From the NCBI RefSeq assembly GCF_017876535.1, contig NZ_JAGIOF010000001.1:1984001-2048000 (forward strand): 64,000 nucleotides of DNA, read 5' to 3'. This DNA is from Paeniglutamicibacter kerguelensis (lineage in GTDB: Bacteria; Actinomycetota; Actinomycetes; Actinomycetales; Micrococcaceae). The position numbers were made by a program, and so were the translations under genes. The stretch's first letter is position 1. Every line of letters starts with the position of its first letter. The notes under the pieces were generated by a model. It was not told the origin of the DNA, did not search any database, and saw only the letters and a list, made by a program, of their open reading frames with translations. Shown here one piece after another: positions 55,985 through 64,000 of the stretch.

Positions 55985-56881
55985 TCATCGTCCGGCTCTC
56001 GGGGCCAGGCCGCGGCGGCGCAGCAGCCTGCGTTCCAGCGGGGCGAAGACCAGCAGTTCGATGACGATGCCGACCACCAGGATGGCCAGGATCGCGCAGG
56101 CGACCACCGCCATCGAGGACAGGTCCCGGCCCTGCTGCAGCAGCGAACCGAGGCCGAAGCCGATGGACCCGCCGACGGCGATGATCTCCGCGGCCATCAG
56201 CGAGCGCCAGGAAAAGGCCCAGCCCTGCTTGAGCCCGGCCAGGTAGCCGGGCAGCGCCGCGGGAAGCACGATGCGCAGCAGGCCCTGGGCGCGGGAAGCC
56301 CCGAGCACCGTGCCGAGCCGCCGGTATTGCGGCGGGACGGTGTCGACGCCGGAGAGCAACCCGTTGATGATCGACGGGGTGGCGCCCATGACAACCACGA
56401 AGTAGACGGTGGCGTCGGTCAGGCCGAACCATATAATGGCCGCCGGCACCCAGGCGACGGACGGCAGCACCTGCAGGCCGGAGACCAGCGGGCCTACGCC
56501 GCGGCGCAGCGTCGGCGAGGCCGAGAGCAGCAGCCCCAGCGGGGTGCCGATGCCCAGGGCCAGCAGGAAGCCGAGCACGCCGCGCTGCAGCGAGGTGAGC
56601 GCGGCCTCGGCCAGCCGGCCGTCGGCGGCCAGCCCGGCGGCGGTGCCGAACACCTCGACCGGCCCGGGGAACAGGTCGGCGCGCGGGGAGGCGAACCAGG
56701 CGGCCAGCTGCCACAGGCTCAGCAGGCCGAGGATCGTGCCCAGCGGCAGCAGCACCCGCGAGGAGGCGGACCGCCGCACGGGCGCGGGGCCTTCCTGCAG
56801 GTTGTCCAGTCCGGCCTCGAGTTCCTTCAGGTTGTCGATCGCGGCAGTGGCAGTGGCAGTTGCGCCGGGGCTAGTGGGCAT
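55985..56881 (-). CDS. ABC transporter permease, NitT/TauT (SsuC) type
   Basis: 298 residues with six predicted helices and the EAA loop typical of binding-protein-dependent permeases (YRRLGTVLGASRAQGLLRIVLPAALPGYLAGLKQ). A Ser/Gly/Ala-rich cytoplasmic N-terminus of about 40 residues precedes the first helix. The family takes up aliphatic sulfonates, taurine or nitrate. In a sulfate-reduction cluster a sulfur-containing oxyanion or sulfonate is the likely substrate. Starts 11 bases inside the ATPase gene. Confidence 0.92.
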   Translation of the reverse strand: MPTSPGATATATAAIDNLKELEAGLDNLQEGPAPVRRSASSRVLLPLGTILGLLSLWQLAAWFASPRADLFPGPVEVFGTAAGLAADGRLAEAALTSLQRGVLGFLLALGIGTPLGLLLSASPTLRRGVGPLVSGLQVLPSVAWVPAAIIWFGLTDATVYFVVVMGATPSIINGLLSGVDTVPPQYRRLGTVLGASRAQGLLRIVLPAALPGYLAGLKQGWAFSWRSLMAAEIIAVGGSIGFGLGSLLQQGRDLSSMAVVACAILAILVVGIVIELLVFAPLERRLLRRRGLAPRAGR

Positions 56882-57593
56882 GATGGCGGATCTCCTCGCG
56901 TAGCCGGGCGGTGATGTCTTGGGTGAGCGCCGCGGCCGCGGCCGGGTCGCTGCGCACCGACCCGTCGATCTCCCACTGGGCGGCGATGCGGCCGGGGCGG
57001 GAGGAGAGCAGCAGGATCCGCTGGCCCAGCCGCACGGCCTCGCGGACGTTGTGGGTCACGAACACCACGGTGCGCCGGTGGGCGCGCCAGAGCCGTTCGA
57101 GCTCGTCGTGCAACAGGTCTCGGGTGATCGCGTCCAGCGCGGCGAACGGCTCGTCCATCAGCAGCACCGGCCGGTCCTGCCCCAGCGCGCGGGCCAGCGA
57201 GGCGCGCTGGCGCATGCCCCCGGAGAGCTCGTGCGGGCGCTTGGCCCCGGCATCGCCCAGGTGGACCAGTTCCAGCAGCCCGGTGGCCCGCTGGCGGCGT
57301 TCGGCACGCGGGATCCCGCGCAGTTCCAGGGCGAGTTCGATGTTGGCGCGCGCCGTGAGCCAGGGCAGCAGCGCCGCGTCCTGGAACATGAATGCGGCGC
57401 CGGCCGCCGGGACACTCACGGACCCGGCCGTGGGCGGCTCGAGCCCGGCGATCACGTTCAGCAGGGTGGACTTGCCGCACCCGGATGCCCCGAGCACCGC
57501 CACGAATTCGCCCTCGGCGATCGTGGTGCTGATGCCGGAGAGCACGGGCGCCGCGCCGTAGTCCTTGGAGAGGTTCTCGATGACGATGCTCAT
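56871..57593 (-). CDS. ABC transporter ATP-binding protein, NitT/TauT (SsuB) type
   Basis: 240 residues. Walker A GASGCGKST, Q-loop FMFQDAALLPWL, signature LSGGMRQRASLARAL, Walker B VLLMDEPFAALDA and the switch His in VFVTHNVREAVRLG are all intact. The MFQDaxLLPW text is typical of SsuB/TauB ATPases. ATGA overlap with the binding-protein gene and 11-base overlap with the permease show an operon. Confidence 0.95.
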   Translation of the reverse strand: MSIVIENLSKDYGAAPVLSGISTTIAEGEFVAVLGASGCGKSTLLNVIAGLEPPTAGSVSVPAAGAAFMFQDAALLPWLTARANIELALELRGIPRAERRQRATGLLELVHLGDAGAKRPHELSGGMRQRASLARALGQDRPVLLMDEPFAALDAITRDLLHDELERLWRAHRRTVVFVTHNVREAVRLGQRILLLSSRPGRIAAQWEIDGSVRSDPAAAAALTQDITARLREEIRHHAH

Positions 57594-58720
57594 GCCGCCG
57601 CCCCCGATCCGCCGGCCGTGCGCGCGGTGCGGGCCCTCTCCAGGAACGAGGTGTCCACCAGCCCGTCGAGGCCCGCGGGTTCCGCCAGCGACGCGGCGAC
57701 GGCGTTGGCCAGCAGCCGCGGGTAGGCCCCTGCCAGCGGGTCGGGGGCGAAAATCAGCTTGTCCAGCGCGCGCTCCAGCACGGCGGGGCCCAGCGCGGCG
57801 CCGGCGAGCTGCGCCAGCTGGGTGTTCAGCGTGTCAAGCACCTCGGCACGCTTGGCGGTGTTGATCCAGTCAAGTGCGGCCAGGTGCCCGCGCAGCAGGG
57901 CGTCGACGGTGGAGGGGTGGCGGGCCGCGAAGTCCGGGGACACCGCGAGCACCGTGGTCGGGAACAGCCCGGGGGCGCCGGTCTCTGCACCGTCCCACAG
58001 CTCCGCCTCGTCCACCAGCACCGTGGCCCCGGCCTCCAGCACCAGCCGGGAGGACCACGGCTCGGGCAGCCACGCGCCGTCGATGGCCCCGGAACGGAAG
58101 AGCTCCAGGGTCTGCGCGTTGGCCGTCGGGGTGATGGAAACCTCCCCGCCGCGCAGGTCGTTCTTCAGCCCCCGGGCCGCGAGCCAGGTGCGCAGCGCGA
58201 CGTCCTGGGTGCCGCCAAGTTGCGGGGTGGCAAGGGTCGTCCCGCGCAGCGCGGCGGCGTCGGTGATCCCGGCACGGACCACCAGCTGGGCCCCTCCGGC
58301 CGCGGCCCCCGCCACCACGCGCAGCCCGCGCCCGCCGCTGGAGGCGAAGGCGGCGATCGCCGGGTTCGGCCCCAGGTAGGCGGCATCGATGGCCCCGGCG
58401 TTCAGCGCCTCAACGGCTGCCGGACCGGCACCGAAGATGCTGGTTTCCAGCGTGGTGCCGGAGCCGGCAAGCTCGCGGGCGAAGAGCCCGTTGGCGGTGC
58501 CGACGAACGCCGGTGCGTGCGTGAGGTTGGCAAAGAAGCCCAGCCGCAGGGTGGCCGCCGGCGTGGCTGCCACGCTGCCGGCCGCCCCGGGCCGCGGCAC
58601 CGTGGTGGTGGCCGCCGCCCCGAGCACCAGCAGGCCGAGCAGGCCGGTGCCGCCGGCGAGCAGCGCCCGGCGGCCGGGGCCGCGGTGCGGGCCATCGGCG
58701 GTGTACCTGATGGTGTCCAT
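57590..58720 (-). CDS. ABC transporter substrate-binding protein, sulfonate/nitrate type
   Basis: 376 residues. The N-terminal GRRALLAGGTGLLGLLVLGAAA carries an Arg pair before a hydrophobic segment, a possible Tat-type signal; no lipobox Cys is seen. LRLGFFANLTHAPAFVGTANGLF and ALNAGAIDAAYLGPNPAI match the SsuA/NMT1-type periplasmic binding fold, with the FxxLTHAPA and GPNPA ligand-loop text common in sulfonate-binding relatives. GGACAC precedes the ATG. Substrate not fixed by sequence alone. Confidence 0.92.
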   Translation of the reverse strand: MDTIRYTADGPHRGPGRRALLAGGTGLLGLLVLGAAATTTVPRPGAAGSVAATPAATLRLGFFANLTHAPAFVGTANGLFARELAGSGTTLETSIFGAGPAAVEALNAGAIDAAYLGPNPAIAAFASSGGRGLRVVAGAAAGGAQLVVRAGITDAAALRGTTLATPQLGGTQDVALRTWLAARGLKNDLRGGEVSITPTANAQTLELFRSGAIDGAWLPEPWSSRLVLEAGATVLVDEAELWDGAETGAPGLFPTTVLAVSPDFAARHPSTVDALLRGHLAALDWINTAKRAEVLDTLNTQLAQLAGAALGPAVLERALDKLIFAPDPLAGAYPRLLANAVAASLAEPAGLDGLVDTSFLERARTARTAGGSGAAA

Positions 58721-58773
58721 GGTCGGGTGTCCTTCTGTGTCGGTGTTGGCGGGTGTGTGTTGGCGGGTGTGGG

Positions 58774-60144
58774 TCAGCCGGCGGTGGCGGGGCGCTCGCC
58801 GATCAGCCCGGCGGCCAGCGTGTTGCCGGACTGCGGGTCGATCACCAGGAACGCCCCGGTGCGGTGGTGGCGCACGTACGGCTCAGTGGGAAGTTCGCCG
58901 GCCAGCCGCAGCTGGACGGTGCCGATGTCGTTCAGTTCCAGGCTGGCGGCGGGCAGCAGCCCGAAGTCCTCCAGGTCCAACGCCCCGACGATTGAGCTGA
59001 CCTTCGCCCGCACCGTCGCGGTGCCGTGCTTGATGAGCACCGTGACCCCGGGGCGCAGCGGCGCGGTCGCAAGCCAGCACAGCTGGGCGTTCAGGTCCGC
59101 GGAGGATTCCGGCAGGGTCCCGGCCGCGGCGATGGTGTCCCCGCGGGCGATGTCCAGCTCGTCGGCAAGCCGCAGCGCCACCGAGGCCGGTGCCGCGGCG
59201 GATTCCAGCTCCCGCCCGGCGGCATCGATCCCGACGACCGTCGTCTCCCGGCGCGGCGCGCCGGGCGAGGCGATGGTGACCGGGTCCCCCACGGCGATCG
59301 AGCCCTCGGTGATCGCCCCGGCGTAGGCGCGGTAGTCGCGGAACGCCTCTGGATCCAGCCCCGGGGCGAGCGCCCCCTGCGGCCGCAGCACCAGCTGGAC
59401 CGGGAAGCGGAAGGCCTCGTCGGCACCGGCCTGCTCGTCGCGGGTCGGTAGGGACTCGAGCAGCCCCAGCAGCGTGTGGCCGGTGTACCAGGGCGTGTGC
59501 GCCGAGCGCTCCACCACGTTGTCGCCGACCAGCGCGGAGACCGGCAGGGTGTGCGGCACCGGCAGGCCCAGCCCGGCGGCGACGCGCGCCACGTCGGCGG
59601 CGATGTCCGCGAAGCGGTCCCCGTCGTAGTCGATCAAGTCGATCTTGTTCACCGCGACGATCACGTGCGGCACGCGCAGCAGGCCGATCACGCCCAGGTG
59701 CCGGCGGGTCTGTTCGAGCACGCCCTTGCGGGCGTCGATCAGCACGATCGCGGCGTCGGCGGTGGAGGCGCCGGTGACGGTGTTGCGGGTGTACTGCACG
59801 TGCCCGGGGCAGTCGGCCAGCACGAAGGAGCGTTCCCCGGTGCTGAAGTAGCGGTAGGCCACGTCGATCGTGATGCCCTGCTCGCGTTCGGCGCGCAGCC
59901 CGTCGGTGAGCAGCGCCAGATCCAGCGTGCCGTCCCCGCCCCCGAAGCCGCTTTCGGCCGAGGCCCGGGCCAGCGCATCGAGCGTGTCGGCGAGGACCGC
60001 CTTCGCGTCGTGCAGCAGCCGCCCCACCAGGGTGGACTTGCCGTCGTCGACGGAGCCGGCGGTGGCGAAGCGGAAGAGCCCGCGGTTGCCCAGCGTGTGG
60101 GCAGAGGTGGCGTGCGCGGTTCTCTCAAGGTTGGTGGTGCTCAT
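58774..60144 (-). CDS. cysN: Sulfate adenylyltransferase, large subunit
   Basis: 456 residues, EF-Tu-like GTPase. TAGSVDDGKSTLVGRLL (P-loop), VLADCPGHVQYTRNT (G3) and VNKIDLIDYDGDRF (G4) are conserved. No fused APS kinase domain follows, so APS is not phosphorylated here; that fits the APS-reductase type enzyme below. GTP hydrolysis drives the unfavourable formation of APS by CysD. Start ATG shares one base with the cysD stop. Confidence 0.96.
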   Translation of the reverse strand: MSTTNLERTAHATSAHTLGNRGLFRFATAGSVDDGKSTLVGRLLHDAKAVLADTLDALARASAESGFGGGDGTLDLALLTDGLRAEREQGITIDVAYRYFSTGERSFVLADCPGHVQYTRNTVTGASTADAAIVLIDARKGVLEQTRRHLGVIGLLRVPHVIVAVNKIDLIDYDGDRFADIAADVARVAAGLGLPVPHTLPVSALVGDNVVERSAHTPWYTGHTLLGLLESLPTRDEQAGADEAFRFPVQLVLRPQGALAPGLDPEAFRDYRAYAGAITEGSIAVGDPVTIASPGAPRRETTVVGIDAAGRELESAAAPASVALRLADELDIARGDTIAAAGTLPESSADLNAQLCWLATAPLRPGVTVLIKHGTATVRAKVSSIVGALDLEDFGLLPAASLELNDIGTVQLRLAGELPTEPYVRHHRTGAFLVIDPQSGNTLAAGLIGERPATAG

Positions 60145-61088
60145 TAGAAATACCCGTCCTTCTTGCGGTCTTCCATGGCCGCCTCGGAGATGCGGTCATC
60201 GGCGCGAGTGGCTCCGCGCTCGGTCAGGGTGGTGGTGGCGACCTCGCGGATGACGTCCGCCGTCGTGTAGGCCTCGGAGAGCACGGCCCCGGTGCAGGAC
60301 ATGTCCCCCACGGTGCGGTAGCGCACGGTGCGCGTCGTGACCGGCACGCCGGCGCCCGGCCGGCTGAACTCCCCGACGGCCCGCCACATGCCGGAGTGCT
60401 CGAAGACCTCCCGCTCGTGGGCGTAGTAGAGGGAGGGAAGCGCGATGTTCTCGCGTTCGATGTACCGCCAGATGTCCAGCTCGGTCCAGTTGCTGATCGG
60501 GAACGCGCGCACGTGCTGGCCCGGCGTGTGGCGCCCGTTGTACAGGTTCCACAACTCGGGGCGCTGGTTGCGCGGGTCCCACTGGCCGAACTCGTCGCGC
60601 AGGGACAGGATGCGTTCCTTGGCGCGCGCCTTGTCCTCGTCGCGGCGCCCGCCGCCGAAGAGCACGTCGAAGCGGTTGGCGGAGATCGCGTCAAGCAGCG
60701 GGGTGGTCTGCAGCGGGTTGCGGGTGCCGTCGGTGCGCTCGGTGAGCCGGCCATCGTCGATGTAGTCCTGCACGCCGGCGACCACCAGGCGCAGGCCCAG
60801 CCGCTGGACCGTCTCGTCGCGGAACGCGATGACCTCCCCGAAGTTGTGCCCGGTGTCAACGTGCAGCACCGGGAAGGGCACGACGCCGGGCCAGAAGGCC
60901 TTGGTGGCCAGGTGCAGCATCACCACGGAGTCCTTGCCGCCGGAGAACAGCATGGCGGGGCGTTCGAACTCCGCCGCGACCTCGCGCAGGATGTGGATGG
61001 ATTCGGCCTCCAGCGCGTCGAGCACGTCGGTGCCGGGCGTGGCGGGGCCGGGGCGCACGGGGGCGTCGGCGGTCGTGGTGGCGCTCAT
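60144..61088 (-). CDS. cysD: Sulfate adenylyltransferase, small subunit
   Basis: 314 residues. PAMLFSGGKDSVVMLHLATKAF is the PP-loop (SGGKDS) that forms APS from ATP and sulfate, and GRRDEDKARAKERILSLRDEFGQWDPRNQRPELW is the family-typical continuation. Partner of CysN. The N-terminus has about 20 extra residues before LDALEAESIHILREVAAEF. Confidence 0.97.
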   Translation of the reverse strand: MSATTTADAPVRPGPATPGTDVLDALEAESIHILREVAAEFERPAMLFSGGKDSVVMLHLATKAFWPGVVPFPVLHVDTGHNFGEVIAFRDETVQRLGLRLVVAGVQDYIDDGRLTERTDGTRNPLQTTPLLDAISANRFDVLFGGGRRDEDKARAKERILSLRDEFGQWDPRNQRPELWNLYNGRHTPGQHVRAFPISNWTELDIWRYIERENIALPSLYYAHEREVFEHSGMWRAVGEFSRPGAGVPVTTRTVRYRTVGDMSCTGAVLSEAYTTADVIREVATTTLTERGATRADDRISEAAMEDRKKDGYF

Positions 61089-61140
61089 CTGTTGCTCCTT
61101 CGTCGGTGGGATTCACGGGTTTTCGGGCGGGGTGTGCGGC

Positions 61141-61872
61141 TCATCGGTGGATGCCGCATTCGGTCTTGGCCAGCCCCGCCCAGCGGCCGGCGCGCGGGTC
61201 CTCGCCCTCGGCCACCGGCCGGGTGCACGGGGCGCAGCCGATCGAGGGGTAGCCGTGGGCCAACAGCAGGTTCACCGGGACGTTGCGGGCGGCCGCGTAG
61301 CCTGTCAGCTCGTCGAAGCTCCAGGCGGCCAGCGGGTTGACCTTGACCAGTCCGTGCGCCTCGTCCCACGTGATGAGCGGGGTGTCGGCGCGGGTGGGGC
61401 CCTCGTCGCGGCGGACCCCGGTGAACCAGAGCCGGTAGCCGGCCAGCGCCTTCGCCAGCGGCTCCATCTTGCGCAGCCGGCAGCAGGCGCCCGGATCGCG
61501 CTCGTGCAGCCTGGGACCGAATTCGGCGTCCTGCTCCGCAACGGTGCGCTCCGGGAGCACGTCGACGACCCGCACGTCCAGGACCGCGGCGACCTCGTTG
61601 CGTGTCGCGTGGGTTTCGCCGAAGTGGTAGCCGGTCTCCAGGAAGAGCACGTCGACCCCGGGCAGCGCCTCCGCAACCACCGCGGGCAGCACTGCGTCGG
61701 CCATCGAGCAGGCGACGGCCACCTCCTCGACGGAGAAGTTCGCCTTCACCCAGTCGATCACCTCGGCCGCCGAGGCGTCGAAGCCCAGCTCCGCGGCGCC
61801 CGCCTCGGCCAGCGCGCGGTCAGCAGTCCTGTCCGCGTTCCGGTCCGTGTTGACCACGTCCGCGGCGCTCAC
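61141..61872 (-). CDS. cysH: Adenylyl-sulfate (APS) reductase, iron-sulfur type
   Basis: 243 residues from the GTG at 61872, which overlaps the sulfite reductase stop as GTGA. VAVACSMADAVLPAVV and FLETGYHFGETHATRNEV are the substrate loops. Both Cys pairs for a 4Fe-4S cluster are present (GACCRLRK and GCAPC), so it belongs to the assimilatory APS reductases of Actinobacteria, not the PAPS enzymes. The catalytic Cys is in the C-terminal KTECGIHR. It reduces APS to sulfite with thioredoxin. Confidence 0.96.
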   Translation of the reverse strand: MSAADVVNTDRNADRTADRALAEAGAAELGFDASAAEVIDWVKANFSVEEVAVACSMADAVLPAVVAEALPGVDVLFLETGYHFGETHATRNEVAAVLDVRVVDVLPERTVAEQDAEFGPRLHERDPGACCRLRKMEPLAKALAGYRLWFTGVRRDEGPTRADTPLITWDEAHGLVKVNPLAAWSFDELTGYAAARNVPVNLLLAHGYPSIGCAPCTRPVAEGEDPRAGRWAGLAKTECGIHR

Positions 61873-63584
61873 AACACGTCCTCGTCCGCGGCGCGGTGCG
61901 ACCACTGCGCAAAGGACTCGCCCTCGGTGCTGGAGGCCGAGTAGTTTTCCAGCACCCGCTCGATGTAGTCGGGCAGGTCGTCGGCGGTGACCTTCAGGCC
62001 GCGCACGGTGCGGCCCAGGCCGGCCTCCCCGCGTTCGGTGGAGGCCAGTCCCCCGCCCAGGTGGACCTGGAATCCGGGGGTCTGCCCGCCGTTGCCGTCG
62101 GGCAGCAGCTGTCCCTTGAGCCCGATGTCCGCGGTCTGGATGCGGGCGCAGGAGTTCGGGCAGCCGTTCACGTGCAGGCTCAGGGACTTCGGCAGGCGCA
62201 CCGCCGACTTGGCGGCAAAGCGCGCCTCCAGCTCGGCGACCGCGGCGATGGTGGTGTCCTTGGTGTCCACGATCGCCAGCTTGCAGAACTCGATGCCGGT
62301 GCAGGCGATCGCGGAGCGGCGGAAGATCGTCGGCGCCGTGGCCAGGCCCAGCGCGTCGAGTTCCGCGGCGGCCGCCTTCACCGATTCCGCGGGGATGTCC
62401 AGGGCCAGCAGCTTCTGGTGCGGGGTGGTGCGCAGCCGCGAGGAGCCGTGGCGCTCCAGCAGGTCGGCGAGCTCCAGCAGCAGCGTGCCGGAGAGCCGGC
62501 CGGCGTTGGGGCTGGCGCCGATGAAGTAGCGCCCGTCCTTCTGCTCGTGGATGCCCACGTGGTCCCCGGGCGTGGTCGGCTTCTCCGGCGCGTCCCCGTC
62601 GGGCAGCGCGTAACCGAGGTATTCCTCCTCCAGCACCTGGCGGAACTTCGCCGGTCCCCAGTCGGCCATCAGGAACTTCAGCCGCGCCTTGTTGCGCAGC
62701 CGGCGGTAGCCGTAGTCGCGGAAGATCGAGACCACGCCCAGCCACACCTCGGCGGCCACCTCGGCGGAGACAAAGACTCCCAGCCGCTCGGCCAGCCGGG
62801 CGTTGGTGGACAGGCCGCCGCCGACCCACAGGTCGTAGCCCGGGCCGTGCTCGGGGTGGATGACGGCGATGAGCGCGATGTCGTTGATTTCGTGCACGAC
62901 GTCCTGCGAGGGGTGCCCGGAGATCGCCGTCTTGAACTTGCGCGGCAGGTTCGCCAGCTCCGGGTCGCCGATGAAGCGGTTGCGGATCTCGCGGATCACC
63001 GGGGTCGGGTCCAGGATCTCGTCCTTCGCGATGCCCGCCACCGGGGACCCGAGGATGACCCGGGGCACGTCGCCGCAGGCCTCGGTGGTGTCCAGCCCGA
63101 CGGCCTCGAGCCGCCGCCAGATCTCCGGGACGTCCACCACGTCGATCCAGTGCAGCTGGATGTTCTGCCGGTCGGTCACGTCCGCGGAGTCGCGGGCGAA
63201 GTCGCGGGAAATCTGCCCGATGGTGCGCAGCTGGTCGGTGGTCAGCGTGCCGCCGTCGATGCGCACGCGCAGCATGAAGTAGCGGTCCTCGAGCTCGTGC
63301 GGCTCAAGGGTGGCGGTCTTGCCGCCGTCGATGCCGGGCTTGCGCTGGGTGTAGAGGCCCCACCAGCGGAAGCGGCCGTGCAGGTCGGTGGGGTCGATCG
63401 AGTCGAACCCCCCGTGGGCGTAGACGGTTTCGATGCGCTCGCGCACGTTCAGCCCGTTGTCGTCCGCCTTGAACGCCTCGTTGGGGTTCAGCGGCGCGGT
63501 GCCGTCGATCTTCCACTGTCCGTGTGGCTTGGCCGCCGGGCGGGCGGGCCGGGTGCGGGCCGGGGTGTCGGTTGCCTGTGTCAT
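61869..63584 (-). CDS. sir: Ferredoxin-dependent sulfite reductase (NirA/SirA type)
   Basis: 571 residues. The siroheme/4Fe-4S ligands are in CTGIEFC and NGCPNSC near residues 420-465. RWWGLYTQR and TTEACGDVPRVI carry the Tyr and Cys that are joined covalently at the active site of mycobacterial NirA. The two ferrodoxin-like half-domains and the two alpha/beta halves are complete. It reduces sulfite to sulfide. First gene after cbiX; TAAAGT ends 6 bases before the ATG, so it probably starts a leaderless polycistronic mRNA with cysH, cysD and cysN. Confidence 0.94.
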   Translation of the reverse strand: MTQATDTPARTRPARPAAKPHGQWKIDGTAPLNPNEAFKADDNGLNVRERIETVYAHGGFDSIDPTDLHGRFRWWGLYTQRKPGIDGGKTATLEPHELEDRYFMLRVRIDGGTLTTDQLRTIGQISRDFARDSADVTDRQNIQLHWIDVVDVPEIWRRLEAVGLDTTEACGDVPRVILGSPVAGIAKDEILDPTPVIREIRNRFIGDPELANLPRKFKTAISGHPSQDVVHEINDIALIAVIHPEHGPGYDLWVGGGLSTNARLAERLGVFVSAEVAAEVWLGVVSIFRDYGYRRLRNKARLKFLMADWGPAKFRQVLEEEYLGYALPDGDAPEKPTTPGDHVGIHEQKDGRYFIGASPNAGRLSGTLLLELADLLERHGSSRLRTTPHQKLLALDIPAESVKAAAAELDALGLATAPTIFRRSAIACTGIEFCKLAIVDTKDTTIAAVAELEARFAAKSAVRLPKSLSLHVNGCPNSCARIQTADIGLKGQLLPDGNGGQTPGFQVHLGGGLASTERGEAGLGRTVRGLKVTADDLPDYIERVLENYSASSTEGESFAQWSHRAADEDVL

Positions 63585-63590
63585 GCCCCG

Positions 63591-63596
63591 ACTTTA
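63591..63596 (-). promoter_or_regulatory. -10 element, leaderless start of sir
   Basis: TAAAGT on the minus strand ends 6 bases before the ATG at 63584. No convincing -35 at 16-18 bp is seen, so the promoter may need an activator. Confidence 0.5.
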
Positions 63597-63659
63597 TGGC
63601 CGGCCCGAGGCGGCCCGCCAGCGCCCCCGACCCGCAACGTCATCTCGTCACACGGCGAC

Positions 63660-64000
63660 CTATTCGGTGTCGGCGGACCCCTCGCCGAGGGCCTCCGCAA
63701 GTCTTCCGGCGACACATTTCGCGATTGTTACGGACGGCAGCAGTGCGCCGGAAACATAGTCCGCCCCGGCGCTGGCCAGCCTGTCGTGGAAGAACCCGGG
63801 GGCCAGCAGGAAGGAAGCGATGCCGACCCTCGAGGCCCCGGCCGCGCGCGCAGCGGCAACCGCCTCGGGCACCGACGGCGTGGCGGCGGAGCAGTACGCC
63901 ACGGTGACGGCCCCACCCAGGAAGTCGGCCAGGTGCCCGGCCATCCGGGCGGCCTGCCGCGCCCCGGCCTCGATGCGCGTGCCCGCCGCGGCGAACACCA
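63660..64000 (-). CDS. Sirohydrochlorin chelatase (CbiX type), 3' part
   Basis: The gene runs off the window edge; the last 113 codons are present. GASRVGIASFLLAPGFFHDRLASAGADYV and PSVTIAKCVAGRLAEALGE are the C-terminal domain of CbiX-type chelatases (the FLLAPGFFHD stretch carries the conserved metal-site His region). It would insert iron into sirohydrochlorin, completing siroheme with the cobA fusion product. It is separate from sir by 75 bp but probably belongs to the same sulfur gene cluster. Confidence 0.85.
   Translation of the reverse strand, partial: VFAAAGTRIEAGARQAARMAGHLADFLGGAVTVAYCSAATPSVPEAVAAARAAGASRVGIASFLLAPGFFHDRLASAGADYVSGALLPSVTIAKCVAGRLAEALGEGSADTE

Noticed and set aside
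55905..55988. Separate small His-rich peptide gene
   Set aside because: The stretch is in frame with cobA and has no stop of its own, so it can only be an N-terminal extension or non-coding.

Overview
The window is a high-GC actinobacterial chromosome segment. Housekeeping gene order (rne-rplU-rpmA-obgE-proB-proA-nadD-rsfS; ileS-folC-DUF4233-ndk), a class Ib nrdHIEF cluster, a DIP1984-family protein, a T-box in front of ileS and many leaderless-type starts point to the Micrococcaceae (Arthrobacter and relatives). The genus is inferred from gene content, not from a marker gene.

Region 1 (1-10735) is accessory DNA. A Tn7-like transposition operon on the minus strand (tnsA-tnsB-tnsC-tniQ, 8533 down to 2531) is complete. 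Its TniQ protein carries an unusual C-terminal array of about five treble-clef zinc ribbons. The element's right end is at 10735, marked by three head-to-tail repeats that start with TGTCA. It lies 12 bp past the stop codon of nrdF, so the 3' end of nrdF is the likely attachment site. Cargo next to this end is a DUF2188 gene and a full IS481-family insertion sequence that landed exactly on that gene's stop codon. On the other side (1-2400) are decayed fragments: an XRE regulator, a metallopeptidase with a ruined active site and a frameshifted resolvase. The left end was not found and probably lies outside the window.

Region 2 (10748-15542) is the nrdHIEF ribonucleotide reductase operon. A long upstream region holds candidate NrdR boxes and a DnaA box.

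Region 3 (15543-27802) is a mixed chromosomal stretch: DIP1984, YggS-like, PhnA, an ArsR-DUF2071 pair, an alpha/beta hydrolase, a UbiB-like kinase, arfB, an FAD oxidoreductase, a nucleotidyltransferase, a TetR/oxidoreductase divergent pair with a clear operator, and a lipoprotein serine hydrolase.

Region 4 (27993-47400) is conserved housekeeping: tRNA-Ala(GGC), rsfS, a tail-anchored Ala/Pro-rich protein, nadD, proA, proB, obgE, rpmA, rplU, RNase E/G, a VKOR-family protein, ndk, folC, and ileS with its T-box leader.

Region 5 (47465-52241) holds a membrane-anchored endonuclease/phosphatase-family protein, a DUF222-HNH protein and a frameshifted IS110-family element.

Region 6 (52242-64000) is an SDR gene followed by an assimilatory sulfate reduction cluster on the minus strand: sirohydrochlorin chelatase (cut by the window edge), sulfite reductase, APS reductase, cysD, cysN, a NitT/TauT-type ABC transporter, a fused uroporphyrinogen methyltransferase/precorrin-2 dehydrogenase and a ferredoxin-NADP reductase. 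Together these cover sulfate activation, reduction to sulfide, the siroheme cofactor and probably the electron supply.
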